From: Duganella sp. Leaf126
GTDB taxonomy: Bacteria; Pseudomonadota; Gammaproteobacteria; Burkholderiales; Burkholderiaceae_D
NCBI RefSeq assembly: GCF_001423125.1
Contig: NZ_LMNW01000032.1
Span: 214-64,213, forward strand
Direction of reading: 5' to 3'
Length of the DNA stretch: 64,000 bases
Below are positions 18,784 through 27,617 of this stretch, piece after piece. Both the position numbers and the translations under genes were made by a program. The notes under the pieces are model-generated. The model was given only the letters and a program-made list of their open reading frames with translations, had not been told where the DNA came from and searched no databases. Numbering within the stretch: position 1 is the first letter of the stretch; each line of letters begins with the position of its first letter.

Positions 18784-19080
18784 TTATGCGACCTGGTTCT
18801 GGATCAGGGTGGCCGCCGCGGTCATGATGGCAGCGCCACCGGCCAGCACCAGCCACAGGCGGCCGATGCGGCGGGCACCGAACGCCGTCACGAATATGAC
18901 CAGAAATGCCAGGAAGCCGATGATGGCAGACAGGTGTTCGGCATCATGAAACTCCATGTCGGCAGCGACCATCCCGGCCATGATGAAAGCCACCAGGCCC
19001 CAGGTGAAGGCATAGCCGCCGACGACGGCAGCGAGCGCACGCGAGACGATGTCGCGGCGGGAAATCGGGGCAGTAGCCAT
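18784..19080 (-). CDS. DUF3649 family membrane protein
   Basis: Small protein of 98 residues with three hydrophobic segments (about 15-35, 45-65 and 70-90). It resembles DUF3649, the usual first gene of the DUF3649-PepSY-DUF3325 iron cluster. Two ATGs are possible. I prefer 19080 because the one at 19092 has no ribosome site and lies three bases from the candidate Fur box. The PepSY gene begins 53 bp after its stop. Confidence 0.75.
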   Translation of the reverse strand: MATAPISRRDIVSRALAAVVGGYAFTWGLVAFIMAGMVAADMEFHDAEHLSAIIGFLAFLVIFVTAFGARRIGRLWLVLAGGAAIMTAAATLIQNQVA

Positions 19081-19095
19081 GCTGAGCTTCATTTA

Positions 19096-19114
19096 GCGAA
19101 TGAGAATTATTCGC
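19096..19114 (-). promoter_or_regulatory. Candidate Fur box
   Basis: A 19-bp element GCGAAT-GAGAATT-ATTCGC with perfect 6-bp arms and a core resembling the Fur consensus (GATAATGATAATCATTATC). It lies directly ahead of the DUF3649 start, where Fur bound with iron would block transcription. The gene content supports iron control. Confidence 0.6.
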
Positions 19115-19439
19115 ATGATAGCAGCATGTCGGACTGGCGGGTGAGGTTCTTGCGACCGAGATTGCCCGCTCTCGGGCAGGCACACGGCGTTTTAAGCTGA
19201 TGGATGGCGTAAATATGCCGGAATGTGGCATAGCCTGGTCGAAATGTCGCCGGTAAAACAGGACGCCCTATCGTCGCCCCCACGAAGGCGGGGGCCTAAT
19301 TTGCACAATGAGGCGACGACCTTGGCAGCAATTGGGTACCCGCCTTCGCGGGTACGACGTGCTTGAGGTATCGATGGGGCAGCGCGCGCTAGCGTCCCGC
19401 ATCCGCTTCAGCAGCAATGACTAAACGACAATACCCGTC
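19115..19439. other. Intergenic region with REP-like palindromes
   Basis: No gene seen. Apart from the REP-like pair at 19271-19359 there is no recognisable promoter for a flanking gene. Both neighbours are on the minus strand: the M61 peptidase ends at 19440 and the iron operon starts on the right. Confidence 0.6.
19271..19359. repeat. Inverted pair of REP-like palindromes
   Basis: Two related units face each other. Unit 1 (19271-19303) contains TCGTCGCCCCCACGAAGGCG. Unit 2 (19328-19359), read on the minus strand, contains CGTCGTACCCGCGAAGGCGG. Each folds into its own hairpin around GAAGGCGGG, and both end in AATTTGC or AATTGC. This is the layout of a bacterial interspersed mosaic element. 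It may stabilise the mRNA end of the peptidase transcript. Confidence 0.7.
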
Positions 19440-21257
19440 TCACCGCGCCGCACTCGGCCGCAACGGACCGGCCGATTTCTTTGCCGCCGGATCGGGCGTC
19501 AGCGTAATGCCCGGCACGCGCTCGCCCTGCAGCACGACGTCAAAGGTCATCAGCTCGTCGCGGCGGAACGCATGGACGTGCACCGTGCTGCCGACCGTGT
19601 AGCGGGCCAGCAGGGCCTCGAGGTTGGTGGCGGTGACGCGCAAGCCGTCGACTGCCACCAGCAGGTCGCCGGCCGACAGGCCGGCCAGGTGGGCGGCGCC
19701 GTTTTCGTGCACAACGCTGAGCTTGCAGTCGTTGCCGTCGCGGCCCAGGTTGGCGTCCAGGCTGGGCTTGGACGACTTGCGCTCGTCCGCATATTTGACG
19801 CCGAACGGCGCCAGCAGCTTGGCCAGCGGGACATCTTCGGTGCCGCGGATGTACTTGTCGAAGAAGGGCTTGAAGCGCCCGCCACTGATCTCGTCGAACA
19901 GCGCCTCGACCTCGGCCGGCGTCACACCGCGGCCGCCGCCGTGGTAAAAGTCGCGGCCATAGCGCTGCCACAAGGTGCGCATCACATCGTCGAGCGACTG
20001 CTTGCCGCCGGTCTTGGCGCGGATGCTGAGGTCGAGCGCCAGCGCGATCAGCGCGCCCTTGGTGTAGTAGCTGATGATGGCGTTCGGCGCATTTTCATCC
20101 TGGCGGTAGTACTTGCCCCAGGCGTCGAAACTCGATTCGGCCACGCTTTGCTTGGTGCGGCCGCTGCCGCGCAACACGCTGCCGATGGTCTTGCCCAGCA
20201 GTTTGAAATACGCCGGTTCGGCGATCAGGCCGCTGCGCACCAGCATCAGGTCGTCGTAGTAGCTGGTGAACCCTTCGAATAGCCACAGCAGCGGCGAATA
20301 GTTTTCCACCTGCAGGTTGTACGGCGCGAACGCGGCCGGCTTGATGCGCTTGACGTTCCAGGTGTGGAAATACTCGTGGCTGCACAGGCCCAGGTATTGC
20401 AGGTAGCCGTCGCCGATGTCGCCGTTGGCAGCGGCCGTGGTGGGCAGGTCGCTGCGGTTGCAGATCAGGGCGGTGGAGGCCCGGTGTTCGAGGCCGCCGT
20501 AGCCGTCGCCGACCGCCATGGTCATGAACACATAGCGGTCCATCGGCGCCTTTTTGGTTTTCGGCTCGAACAAGGCGATCTGGGTTTCGCAGATGCGCTT
20601 CAGGTCCCGGCACAGGCGCGCCAGGTCGAGGTTGGGCACGCGGCCGGTGATCACCACGTCGTGCGGCACGCCGTGCGCCTTGAAGCTGGCCAGCGCGAAG
20701 TCGCCCTGCTCCACCGGGTGATCGATCAGTTCGTCGTAGTTGGCAGCGACATAGGTGCCGTAGCCATAGCGCTTGGCCTTCAGTTCCGGCAGCGCGGTGG
20801 CCACGCGCCAGGTACCGGCTGCCGCATCGGCCGGGCGCAGGATGTCGACCACGTGCGGCGTGTCTTCCTGGCCCAGCACGCGCAGGAACACGCTGGTGCC
20901 GTTGAAAAACGCATGGTTCCGGTCCAGGTGGGCAGCGCGCACCGACAGGTCCCAGGCATAGACTTCGTAATGCAGCGTGAGCGACGCCGCACGATTTTTC
21001 AGCGGCGCCGCCTGCCAGCTGTGCTTGTCGAGCTTGGTCAGCGCCACCGGCTCGCCGTCGGACTCGGCGCGGATGCGCACGATGTTGCGCGAAAATTCGC
21101 GGATCATGTAACTGCCGGGTATCCAGGCCGGCAGCGCGAACACCTGCCCCGTATCGGACGGTGCCGCCACGGTCACGGTCACATGGAACAGGTGGGCCGC
21201 CAGGTCGTGGCCGACGATGGTGTAGGTAATGGCCGGGATTTTGCTGGTTTTCTTCAT
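19440..21257 (-). CDS. M61 family metallopeptidase with PDZ domain
   Basis: Protein of 605 residues of the glycyl aminopeptidase type. The N-terminal beta domain spans about 1-180. The catalytic domain has HEYFHTWN with zinc ligands His294 and His298 and the general base Glu295, and the third ligand Glu in WLFEGFTSYYDD. A C-terminal PDZ domain (about 495-585) includes AHLAGLSAGDLLVAVDG. No signal peptide is obvious, so it is probably cytoplasmic. It follows the MocA-like gene by 15 bp and ends the minus-strand run. Confidence 0.92.
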   Translation of the reverse strand: MKKTSKIPAITYTIVGHDLAAHLFHVTVTVAAPSDTGQVFALPAWIPGSYMIREFSRNIVRIRAESDGEPVALTKLDKHSWQAAPLKNRAASLTLHYEVYAWDLSVRAAHLDRNHAFFNGTSVFLRVLGQEDTPHVVDILRPADAAAGTWRVATALPELKAKRYGYGTYVAANYDELIDHPVEQGDFALASFKAHGVPHDVVITGRVPNLDLARLCRDLKRICETQIALFEPKTKKAPMDRYVFMTMAVGDGYGGLEHRASTALICNRSDLPTTAAANGDIGDGYLQYLGLCSHEYFHTWNVKRIKPAAFAPYNLQVENYSPLLWLFEGFTSYYDDLMLVRSGLIAEPAYFKLLGKTIGSVLRGSGRTKQSVAESSFDAWGKYYRQDENAPNAIISYYTKGALIALALDLSIRAKTGGKQSLDDVMRTLWQRYGRDFYHGGGRGVTPAEVEALFDEISGGRFKPFFDKYIRGTEDVPLAKLLAPFGVKYADERKSSKPSLDANLGRDGNDCKLSVVHENGAAHLAGLSAGDLLVAVDGLRVTATNLEALLARYTVGSTVHVHAFRRDELMTFDVVLQGERVPGITLTPDPAAKKSAGPLRPSAAR

Positions 21258-21272
21258 CGCAGTCCTGATGGT

Positions 21273-21842
21273 TTAGTCGGTCAAATCGGCGCGGGTGTCG
21301 ATGTCGCGCACCACGCCGTCGTCGTCCACGGCCACCTCGTGCACCGGGTGGCTATGGACGATGGCACGCGCGCCCTGGTCGCCGTCGAGCGCCAGCAGCA
21401 ATGGTAAATGGTAGGCGCTGAACGCCACCGGGTTGCCGCGCCGGCCCTGGTACACGGGCGCGGCGATGTTGGCCCCGTCCTCGATGGCGGCAGCGAGCGC
21501 GCGCATGGTGGCGGGCCGCACCCAAGGCATGTCGCCCAGGCCGATCAGCCAGCCCTCGGCGCCGCGCGTGTAGTCGATGGCCGTGACCAACGATTCGCCC
21601 ATGCCCAGGTCGGCGTCTGCACACACGCGCACTTCGCAGCCCAGGCGACCCAGCAGCACGGCCACGCGATCGTCGCCGGGCCGCACCACGGCCAGCACGC
21701 GCGGCAGCGCGGCCAGCATATTGCGCGCGCTGGCCGCCACCACCGGCTCCCCGGCGACGCGCTGCAGCAGCTTGTTTTCCACCCCGGACGGGTCGAAGCG
21801 CTTGCCGCGCCCGGCCGCCAGCAGGATACCGGTCAGCGCCAT
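21273..21842 (-). CDS. MocA-like molybdenum cofactor nucleotidyltransferase
   Basis: NTP-transferase-fold protein of 189 residues. The nucleotide loop is LLAAGRGKRF (about residues 7-16) with a following lysine in NKLLQ. A metal-binding Asp is in LGDMPWV (about residue 100), and GRRGNPVAF matches the MobA/MocA group. It is expected to attach CMP to molybdopterin for the xanthine-dehydrogenase family. It begins six bases after the large-subunit gene, so it almost certainly matures that enzyme. No XdhC-type sulfurtransferase partner is seen nearby. Confidence 0.82.
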   Translation of the reverse strand: MALTGILLAAGRGKRFDPSGVENKLLQRVAGEPVVAASARNMLAALPRVLAVVRPGDDRVAVLLGRLGCEVRVCADADLGMGESLVTAIDYTRGAEGWLIGLGDMPWVRPATMRALAAAIEDGANIAAPVYQGRRGNPVAFSAYHLPLLLALDGDQGARAIVHSHPVHEVAVDDDGVVRDIDTRADLTD

Positions 21843-21848
21843 GCCGAC

Positions 21849-24086
21849 TTACGCCGACGCCAGGTCGAACGGCAGCTTGCGCAGGCGCTTGCCGGTGAGC
21901 TGGAACAGCGCGTTGGCAAACGCCGGCGCCAGCGGCGGCAAACCCGGCTCGCCCATGCCGGTCGGCGCCTCGGTGGACGGCACGATGTGGACCTCGATGA
22001 TCGGCATGTCGGTCATGCGCGCGACCGCGTAATCGCTGAAGTTCTGCTGCTCGACCACGCCGTCCTTGAGCGTGATGGCGGCGCCGGGCACGGTCATGCC
22101 CAGGCCCATCAGCGCTGCGCCCTGCACCTGCGCCTCGATCGTGAGCGGGTTGACGGCAGTGTTGCAATGCACGCCGGCCGTCACCTTGTGCAGCTTCGGC
22201 GCGCCATCTTTGACCGACGCCACCACCACGTAGGCGACCACGGTGTTGAACGATTCGTGCACGGCCACGCCCCAGGCCTGGCCCTTGGGCAGCGTCTTCT
22301 TGCCGTAGCCCGATTTGGCCACGGCCAGGTCCAGCGCGGCAAGGTGGCGCCGGCCTTTTTTACCGATGATCTTCTTGCGGTAGGCCACCGGGTCCATCCT
22401 GGCCGCATGCGCGGCCTCGTCGATCAGCGTCTCCATCACGTAGGCGGTGTGGGTGGAGCCGACCGAGCGCCACCACAGCACCGGCACATTGGCCTTGGCG
22501 ATGTGGGCGCTCAGGTTGAGCGGCACGTCGTACGGCTCGCCCATGCCTTCGACCATGGTGGCATCGACGCCGTTCTTGATCATCATGCCTTCGAACATGG
22601 TGCCGGCAGCAATCGACTGGCCGACGATCACGTGGTCCCAGGCGACGATATGGCCGTTCGCGTCGAGACCGATGTCGGCGCGGTGCACGTGCGACGGCCG
22701 GTAGTAACCGCCCTTGATATCGTCCTCGCGGCTCCACACCACCTTGACCGGCTCGGTCCTGCCGGCCGCGCGCCACACCTTGGCGACGTTGACTGCTTCG
22801 ACCAGGTAGTCGGACGTGGGCACGCCGCGGCGGCCGAAACCGCCGCCGGCCGTCATCGTGTTCAGCACCACCTGCTCCGGTTTCAGGCCGGCCGTGGCGG
22901 CAATCGCGCCCTGGTCCACGGTCTGGAACTGGCTGCCGGCCCACACGGTGCAGCCGTCCGCGTGCAGATCGACCACGCAGTTGAGCGGCTCCATCGGCGC
23001 GTGCGCCAGGTAGGGGAATTCATAGACGGCGTGGATTTTTTTCGGTGCGGTCGCCAGCTTCGCGGTGTCTGCACGGCGCGCCGGGACGCCCGGCTGTTGC
23101 GCCAGCGCCTTGAAGTCTGCCAGCTGCTGCGCGCTGCTGACCTTTTCCACCGCGCTGGCATCCCAGTCGATGACCAGCGCATCGCGGCCCATCTTGGCCG
23201 GCCAGTAGCCGTCGGCCACCACCACCACGCCGCTGCCGCCACGGTCGGTCTGCACTTCCAGCACGGCCAGCACGCCCTTGACCGCCTGGGCCTTGCTGGC
23301 GTCGAGCTTGCCCACCCTGGCGCCGAACACGGGCGGACGCGCCACCAGGGCGACCTTGCTGTCGGGCGCCTTGAAGTCCATGCCGAACTGCTGGGTACCG
23401 GTGGCCTTGCGGCGGGCATCCAGGCGCCCGACCGGCTTGCCGATCAGTTTAAAATCGTTCGGGTCCTTGAGCGTGACCGTGGCCGGCACCGGCTGCCGCA
23501 TGGCGGCATCGGCCATGGCGCCGAAGGTGGCGCGCTGGCCGGCAGGGCCGGTCAGCACGCCGTTGGCGGCCTTGACCTGGGCCGGCGCCACGTTCCATTG
23601 TTCGGCCGCGGCGGCCACCAGCATGGCGCGCGCCTTGGCGCCGATTTCGCGGTACTGCGTGTACGAATGGGCGATGCTGCCCGAGCCGCCGGTGATCTGG
23701 ATGCCGAACGCCGGATCCTTGTACTGCTCGCCGGCCGGCGCCAGCGCGCCATGGACCTTGGTCCAGTCGGCGTCGAGTTCCTCGGCGATCAGCATCGGCA
23801 TTGCCGTCTGCACGCCCTGGCCGAATTCCAGCCGGTTGACCTGCACCGTCACCGTGTTGTCCGGGGCGATGTGCAGGAAGGCGTTCGGTTCCACCACCTT
23901 GGCGGGCGCCTGCTGGGCGCTGGCGAAACGGCCGGCGCCGGGCATGAAAAAGCCCAGCACCAGGCCAGTGCCGGCCGCAGCGCCGGTCTTCATGAAGCCG
24001 CGGCGCGAGACGCCAGCCGGCGCTGACGCCTGCGCCGTGGCCAGTGCAGCCGCCATGCTGTCGCTGTCGATCCATTCTGTACGCAT
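21849..24086 (-). CDS. Molybdopterin-binding subunit of an IorB-type aldehyde/heterocycle oxidase
   Basis: Large subunit of 745 residues in the xanthine dehydrogenase family, like isoquinoline 1-oxidoreductase beta. A twin-arginine signal (SRRGFMKTG, about residues 24-31) precedes a hydrophobic core, so the folded enzyme is exported by Tat. Molybdopterin-domain marks include FGQGVQTAMPMLIAEELD, GGGFGRRG and GMGEPGLPPLAPAFANAL, the last with the catalytic Glu in the expected place. The 2Fe-2S subunit is encoded 10 bp upstream and the maturase 6 bp downstream. The true substrate cannot be told; aldehydes or N-heterocycles are typical. Confidence 0.88.
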   Translation of the reverse strand: MRTEWIDSDSMAAALATAQASAPAGVSRRGFMKTGAAAGTGLVLGFFMPGAGRFASAQQAPAKVVEPNAFLHIAPDNTVTVQVNRLEFGQGVQTAMPMLIAEELDADWTKVHGALAPAGEQYKDPAFGIQITGGSGSIAHSYTQYREIGAKARAMLVAAAAEQWNVAPAQVKAANGVLTGPAGQRATFGAMADAAMRQPVPATVTLKDPNDFKLIGKPVGRLDARRKATGTQQFGMDFKAPDSKVALVARPPVFGARVGKLDASKAQAVKGVLAVLEVQTDRGGSGVVVVADGYWPAKMGRDALVIDWDASAVEKVSSAQQLADFKALAQQPGVPARRADTAKLATAPKKIHAVYEFPYLAHAPMEPLNCVVDLHADGCTVWAGSQFQTVDQGAIAATAGLKPEQVVLNTMTAGGGFGRRGVPTSDYLVEAVNVAKVWRAAGRTEPVKVVWSREDDIKGGYYRPSHVHRADIGLDANGHIVAWDHVIVGQSIAAGTMFEGMMIKNGVDATMVEGMGEPYDVPLNLSAHIAKANVPVLWWRSVGSTHTAYVMETLIDEAAHAARMDPVAYRKKIIGKKGRRHLAALDLAVAKSGYGKKTLPKGQAWGVAVHESFNTVVAYVVVASVKDGAPKLHKVTAGVHCNTAVNPLTIEAQVQGAALMGLGMTVPGAAITLKDGVVEQQNFSDYAVARMTDMPIIEVHIVPSTEAPTGMGEPGLPPLAPAFANALFQLTGKRLRKLPFDLASA

Positions 24087-24096
24087 GCGTGTCCCC

Positions 24097-24555
24097 TCAG
24101 GCGATGGTGCTGGCGGCGTCCTTGATGGCGGCGCGGATGCGTTGGTAGGTGCCGCAGCGGCAGATATTGCCGCTCATGGCGTTGTCGATATCGGCGTCGC
24201 TCGGCTTTTTATTGGTGCGCAGCAGCGCGGTCGCGCTCATGATCTGCCCGCTCTGGCAATAGCCGCACTGCGGCACGTCGAGCTTGACCCAGGCATCCTG
24301 CACGGCCTTGCCGATCTTGTCGGAGGCCATGGCCTCGATGGTGGTGATCGGCTGGCCCGCGGCAGCCGAAATCGGCAGCACGCACGAGCGCACCGGCTCG
24401 CCGGCCAGGTGCACGGTGCAGGCGCCGCACAGCGCCGCGCCGCAGCCGAACTTGGTGCCGGTCATGTTCAGGTTATCGCGCAGCGCCCACAGTACCGGCG
24501 TCGATGGATCGGCATCGACTTGTACGTCCTTGCCGTTGATGTTCAATGTGATCAT
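24097..24555 (-). CDS. 2Fe-2S subunit of an IorA-type molybdenum hydroxylase
   Basis: Protein of 152 residues with two iron-sulfur clusters. The N-terminal plant-ferredoxin-like domain has [12 protein letters not shown] with a further Cys about 12 residues on. The C-terminal helical domain has [10 protein letters not shown] and [11 protein letters not shown]. It passes electrons from the molybdenum centre of the partner to an external acceptor, since no FAD subunit is encoded here. A good ribosome site (GGGAG) precedes the ATG. No signal peptide is present; such subunits ride with the Tat-tagged partner. Confidence 0.9.
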   Translation of the reverse strand: MITLNINGKDVQVDADPSTPVLWALRDNLNMTGTKFGCGAALCGACTVHLAGEPVRSCVLPISAAAGQPITTIEAMASDKIGKAVQDAWVKLDVPQCGYCQSGQIMSATALLRTNKKPSDADIDNAMSGNICRCGTYQRIRAAIKDAASTIA

Positions 24556-24592
24556 GTGAGAATCTCCCGGAGGACGGACAGTGGCTGCACGG

Positions 24593-25327
24593 TTATTTTA
24601 ATTTGGCGAACTTCGCTTCCAGGGTCCGGGTATCGACCGCGCCGGGCAGGCGCGAACCGTCGGTAAAGATGATGGTCGGGGTGCCGCTGACGCCGAGCTT
24701 GCGGCCCAGCGCGACGATTTCCTGGTTCGGCGTGGTGCACGATGCCGGCGCTGCCGGCGGCAGCTTGCCGTTCACCATCCAGTCGTCCCAGGCCTTGTTG
24801 CGGTCGGACGCGCACCAGACCCCGGCCGACTTGGTAAACGAGTCTTCGCGCAGGATGTTGTACAGGAAGGTGTACACGGTGACGTTGTCGATCTCGGTCA
24901 GCGTGGTCTTGCGGAACTGCTTGCAGTAGCCGCAGTTCGGGTCCTCGAACACGGCGATCACGCGCGCGCCGTTGCCCTTGACGGTCTTGAGCGCCTTGTC
25001 GAGCGGCAGATCGGAAAACTTCACGCGGGTCAGCTCGTCGATGCGTTCGCGCGTGAGATCGACGCCGTTGGTGAGGTTGAAGATATGGCCGTTGAACACA
25101 TAGGTGCCGGTTTTGTCCGTGTACAGGATGTCGTTGCCCATGCGGATTTCATACAGGCCGCTGTACGGCGTGGCTTTCACCGAATCGACTTTGACGCCCT
25201 CGCCCAGGCGCGGCTCGACCAGCTTGCGGATCGCTTCCTCCGACGGCGCCTTCTGCGCGTCCTGCGCGTTGCCGCACGAGGCCAGCAACACCGACAACAC
25301 TACCAGGGCCAGCTTACTCTTTCTCAT
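24593..25327 (-). CDS. dsbC: DsbC-family disulfide isomerase
   Basis: Periplasmic thiol-disulfide isomerase of 244 residues. The signal sequence ends LLASCGN, so it could be cleaved or lipidated. An N-terminal dimerisation domain (about 30-90) precedes a thioredoxin-fold domain with the active-site pair Cys132-Cys135 (CGYC). A cis-Pro stretch SGTPTIIF lies near the end. I start at the ATG at 25327, with GGAG at a proper distance, not the GTG three bases earlier. It is 38 bp downstream of the UbiH-type gene. Confidence 0.9.
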   Translation of the reverse strand: MRKSKLALVVLSVLLASCGNAQDAQKAPSEEAIRKLVEPRLGEGVKVDSVKATPYSGLYEIRMGNDILYTDKTGTYVFNGHIFNLTNGVDLTRERIDELTRVKFSDLPLDKALKTVKGNGARVIAVFEDPNCGYCKQFRKTTLTEIDNVTVYTFLYNILREDSFTKSAGVWCASDRNKAWDDWMVNGKLPPAAPASCTTPNQEIVALGRKLGVSGTPTIIFTDGSRLPGAVDTRTLEAKFAKLK

Positions 25328-25365
25328 CACTTCTCCAATCGATCAGAACAATCACTTCAGGACAA

Positions 25366-26607
25366 TCACTTGCCCATGGCGTGCGAAATCAGGCGGCGCT
25401 TGAGCGCCGGTATCTTGTCGAGCAAATCCATGCCGAGGTTGCGCACCACGCGCAGCGGCTCGGCGCCGGCGCCGAACAGGCGCGCCAGGCCGTCGGTGGT
25501 GACCTGCATGAGCAGCACGTCTTCCTTGCGCGCGCGTTCGTAACGGGCCAGCACGCGCGCATCGCCGACGCCGCGCTGCGGCTCGCGCCCGGCCAGTGTC
25601 TCGACCAGCTGGGCGACGTCGCCGAAGCCCAGGTTCATGCCGTGGCCGGCCATCGGGTGCACCACGTGGGCGGCGTCGCCGACCAGCGCCACGCGCGGCG
25701 CGGTCATGGTGTGCGGCCGGATCAGGCGCAGCGGGAAATCGCGCACCAGTTCCGGTTGCAACGGTGTGAGCGCACCGAGCTTGTCGGCCGCGTAGACGGC
25801 CAGGCGGTCGGCAATCTGCTGCGCCGATTCGGCGCGCAGCGTATCGGCCAGCGCCTCGGGCGCCGACCATACCAGCGAGACCTGGTTGCCGGCCAGCGGC
25901 AGCAGCGCGACAATGCCCTCTTCGCCCGTGAACCACTGATGCGCGGCGCCATGGTGCGGCTTTTCGCAGGCAAAATTGGCGACCACGCCGCGCTGGCCGT
26001 AGCTGCGGTAATCGAGACCGATATCGCACTGACCGCGCACCCACGACTCGGCGCCATCGGCGCCCACCACCAGCTGCGCCGCGATACTGCTGCCATCGGC
26101 CAGGGTCACGGTGGCGTGCTCGTCGCCGCGCTGCAGACCGGTGGCGCGGCCGCCGACGACGGTGACGTTCTGCGCGAAGCGCAGCGCCGCGTCGAGCGCC
26201 TGGTTCAGGTTGCGCTCTTCCAGTATCCAGGCCAGGGTATCGGCATGGGCGCCGTAGGCGTCGAACGCCAGGCCCCCTGGGCGGGGGCCGTCCCCATGGA
26301 CCAGCATCGCATCGACCGGCGTCACGCGCGCCGCATCGAGTGCGCCCCACACCTTCAGCGACGCCAGCAGCCGCTGCGCCGTATGATTGAGCGCATACAC
26401 GCGCACGTCCCAGCCTGCGTCCGGCGCTGCCGGCGTGGGCGAGATCGACGGGATCGACGAGGCGGGCGACGCCGCTGGCCCCAGCAGTATCACCTGGAGG
26501 CCGGCATTCGCCAGGCCCAGCGCCGTGGTCTTGGCAATCGCACCATTGCCGACGATGCAAATCTCGGCGCACAGCGCGGAGGCGGACGGGGACGTGGATT
26601 TATTCAT
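25366..26607 (-). CDS. UbiH/UbiF-family FAD-dependent hydroxylase
   Basis: Flavoprotein monooxygenase of 413 residues in the ubiquinone-biosynthesis group. The FAD-binding start is CIVGNGAIAKTTALGLANAG (about residues 17-36). The second FAD motif is GDAAHVVHPMAGHGMNLGFGD (about residue 300). It should hydroxylate the ubiquinone ring at one of three positions; which one cannot be assigned from sequence alone. It heads the minus-strand run that continues with dsbC, 38 bp away. Confidence 0.87.
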   Translation of the reverse strand: MNKSTSPSASALCAEICIVGNGAIAKTTALGLANAGLQVILLGPAASPASSIPSISPTPAAPDAGWDVRVYALNHTAQRLLASLKVWGALDAARVTPVDAMLVHGDGPRPGGLAFDAYGAHADTLAWILEERNLNQALDAALRFAQNVTVVGGRATGLQRGDEHATVTLADGSSIAAQLVVGADGAESWVRGQCDIGLDYRSYGQRGVVANFACEKPHHGAAHQWFTGEEGIVALLPLAGNQVSLVWSAPEALADTLRAESAQQIADRLAVYAADKLGALTPLQPELVRDFPLRLIRPHTMTAPRVALVGDAAHVVHPMAGHGMNLGFGDVAQLVETLAGREPQRGVGDARVLARYERARKEDVLLMQVTTDGLARLFGAGAEPLRVVRNLGMDLLDKIPALKRRLISHAMGK

Positions 26608-26646
26608 TGGGCCATTATAGCGTTTGTCCGCAACAGAAATTGACGC

Positions 26647-26674
26647 TTGCGCTTTTTTGGCAGCCTGCTATAAT
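26647..26674 (+). promoter_or_regulatory. Promoter of tRNA-Phe copy 1
   Basis: -35 TTGCGC at 26647-26652, 16-bp spacer, -10 TATAAT at 26669-26674, ten bases before the tRNA. A better-looking TTGACG at 26640 is spaced 23 bp from the -10 and is unlikely to be used. Confidence 0.7.
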
Positions 26675-26684
26675 TCTGGTCCTT

Positions 26685-26760
26685 GGCCTGGTAGCTCAGT
26701 TGGTAGAGCAGAGGATTGAAAATCCTTGTGTCGGTGGTTCGATTCCGCCCCGGGCCACCA
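26685..26760 (+). tRNA. tRNA-Phe (GAA), copy 1
   Basis: 76-base tRNA with encoded CCA. The acceptor stem pairs GGCCTGG with CCGGGCC. The anticodon stem GAGGA/TCCTT encloses the loop TTGAAAA, giving anticodon GAA. The T arm has GGTTCGATTCC. It is identical to the copy at 58152-58227. Confidence 0.96.
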
Positions 26761-26770
26761 AGAATTGCCA

Positions 26771-26799
26771 AACGCCACCTTCGGGTGGCGTTTTTGTTT
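26771..26799 (+). terminator. Intrinsic terminator after tRNA-Phe copy 1
   Basis: 9-bp stem AACGCCACC/GGTGGCGTT closed by a very stable TTCG tetraloop and followed by TTTGTTTG. It also separates the tRNA from the convergent PEP-CTERM gene. Confidence 0.88.
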
Positions 26800-26837
26800 G
26801 TGCGAATCGGTACCCGAGCACCGGGAAGCAGTGCCTT

Positions 26838-27434
26838 TCAGGCAGCGCCACCACGGCGCTTGCGCGCGGCATACGCGATCAGTCCCAGCCCGGCCATCAG
26901 CATGGCATAGGTTTCCGGTTCCGGCACCGGGGCGACGCGGCCGGTCCAGGTCACGTGTTCGGAGGTCAGGTACAGCATGTCGCCGAGCGCGCCGGACGGC
27001 CCGCTGACCATGGTATCGATGGCAACGTTGTTCGGCGCGCCCCTGCCGTTCGAGAAGAATGCCACGCCGTAGACTTCAAAGCTCGACAGCTCGTAGCGCT
27101 GCTGGAACTCCAGCACCGGCGCCTGGCGGTAGGCCACGTAAAAATCGTGGTAGTCGGACTTGGTATAGAGGCCGTCGCCGGTCCTGGTGCCCTGCACGGT
27201 CATCGAAAGACTTTTTATGCGGTCCATGCTGAACAGGCCATCGACAGATGGCATGTCGACGACCACGGTCGCAAACGCCCTGGCCGTGCTGGGCTGCGCC
27301 GGCGGCGCACCGTACGGATTGTCGCCCGACCAGGTGAATTCGTAAGTATAGGTGGCGGCGGATGCCACCTGGCTCGTGCACAAGGCTGTCACGGCGGCGA
27401 TCGACAGCATGATGGTCTTGACTGCGGATTTCAT
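26838..27434 (-). CDS. PEP-CTERM sorting-domain protein
   Basis: Exported protein of 198 residues. The signal peptide (about 1-27) ends VASAATY. The C-terminal sorting tag VPEPETYAMLMAGLGLIAYAARKRR has the PEP motif, a hydrophobic helix and basic end recognised by exosortase (EpsH/XrtA). The middle part has no family I recognise. I start at the ATG at 27434 behind GGAG, because the signal peptide begins there. Such proteins are linked to exopolysaccharide and floc or biofilm matrix. No exosortase is in the window. Confidence 0.9.
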   Translation of the reverse strand: MKSAVKTIMLSIAAVTALCTSQVASAATYTYEFTWSGDNPYGAPPAQPSTARAFATVVVDMPSVDGLFSMDRIKSLSMTVQGTRTGDGLYTKSDYHDFYVAYRQAPVLEFQQRYELSSFEVYGVAFFSNGRGAPNNVAIDTMVSGPSGALGDMLYLTSEHVTWTGRVAPVPEPETYAMLMAGLGLIAYAARKRRGGAA

Positions 27435-27617
27435 GAGGGTCTCCTCGTTAAAACTCTCGCAACTATAATCCAGTTTTTTTATCAAAAGGAACTCCGATAG
27501 CGCGCGGCCGTACACCAAAACCAGGTTCATCCCTGCTATGTCCGCTACCGCACTTACATCCGTGGCCTTTTCTTTTATTGTGCATGTGACAAATTTCAAG
27601 AACTGCCAGGATCCCCC

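Noticed and set aside
26640..26674. TTGACG as the -35 of tRNA-Phe copy 1
   Set aside because: It is 23 bp from the -10, too far; TTGCGC at 26647 gives a 16-bp spacer.
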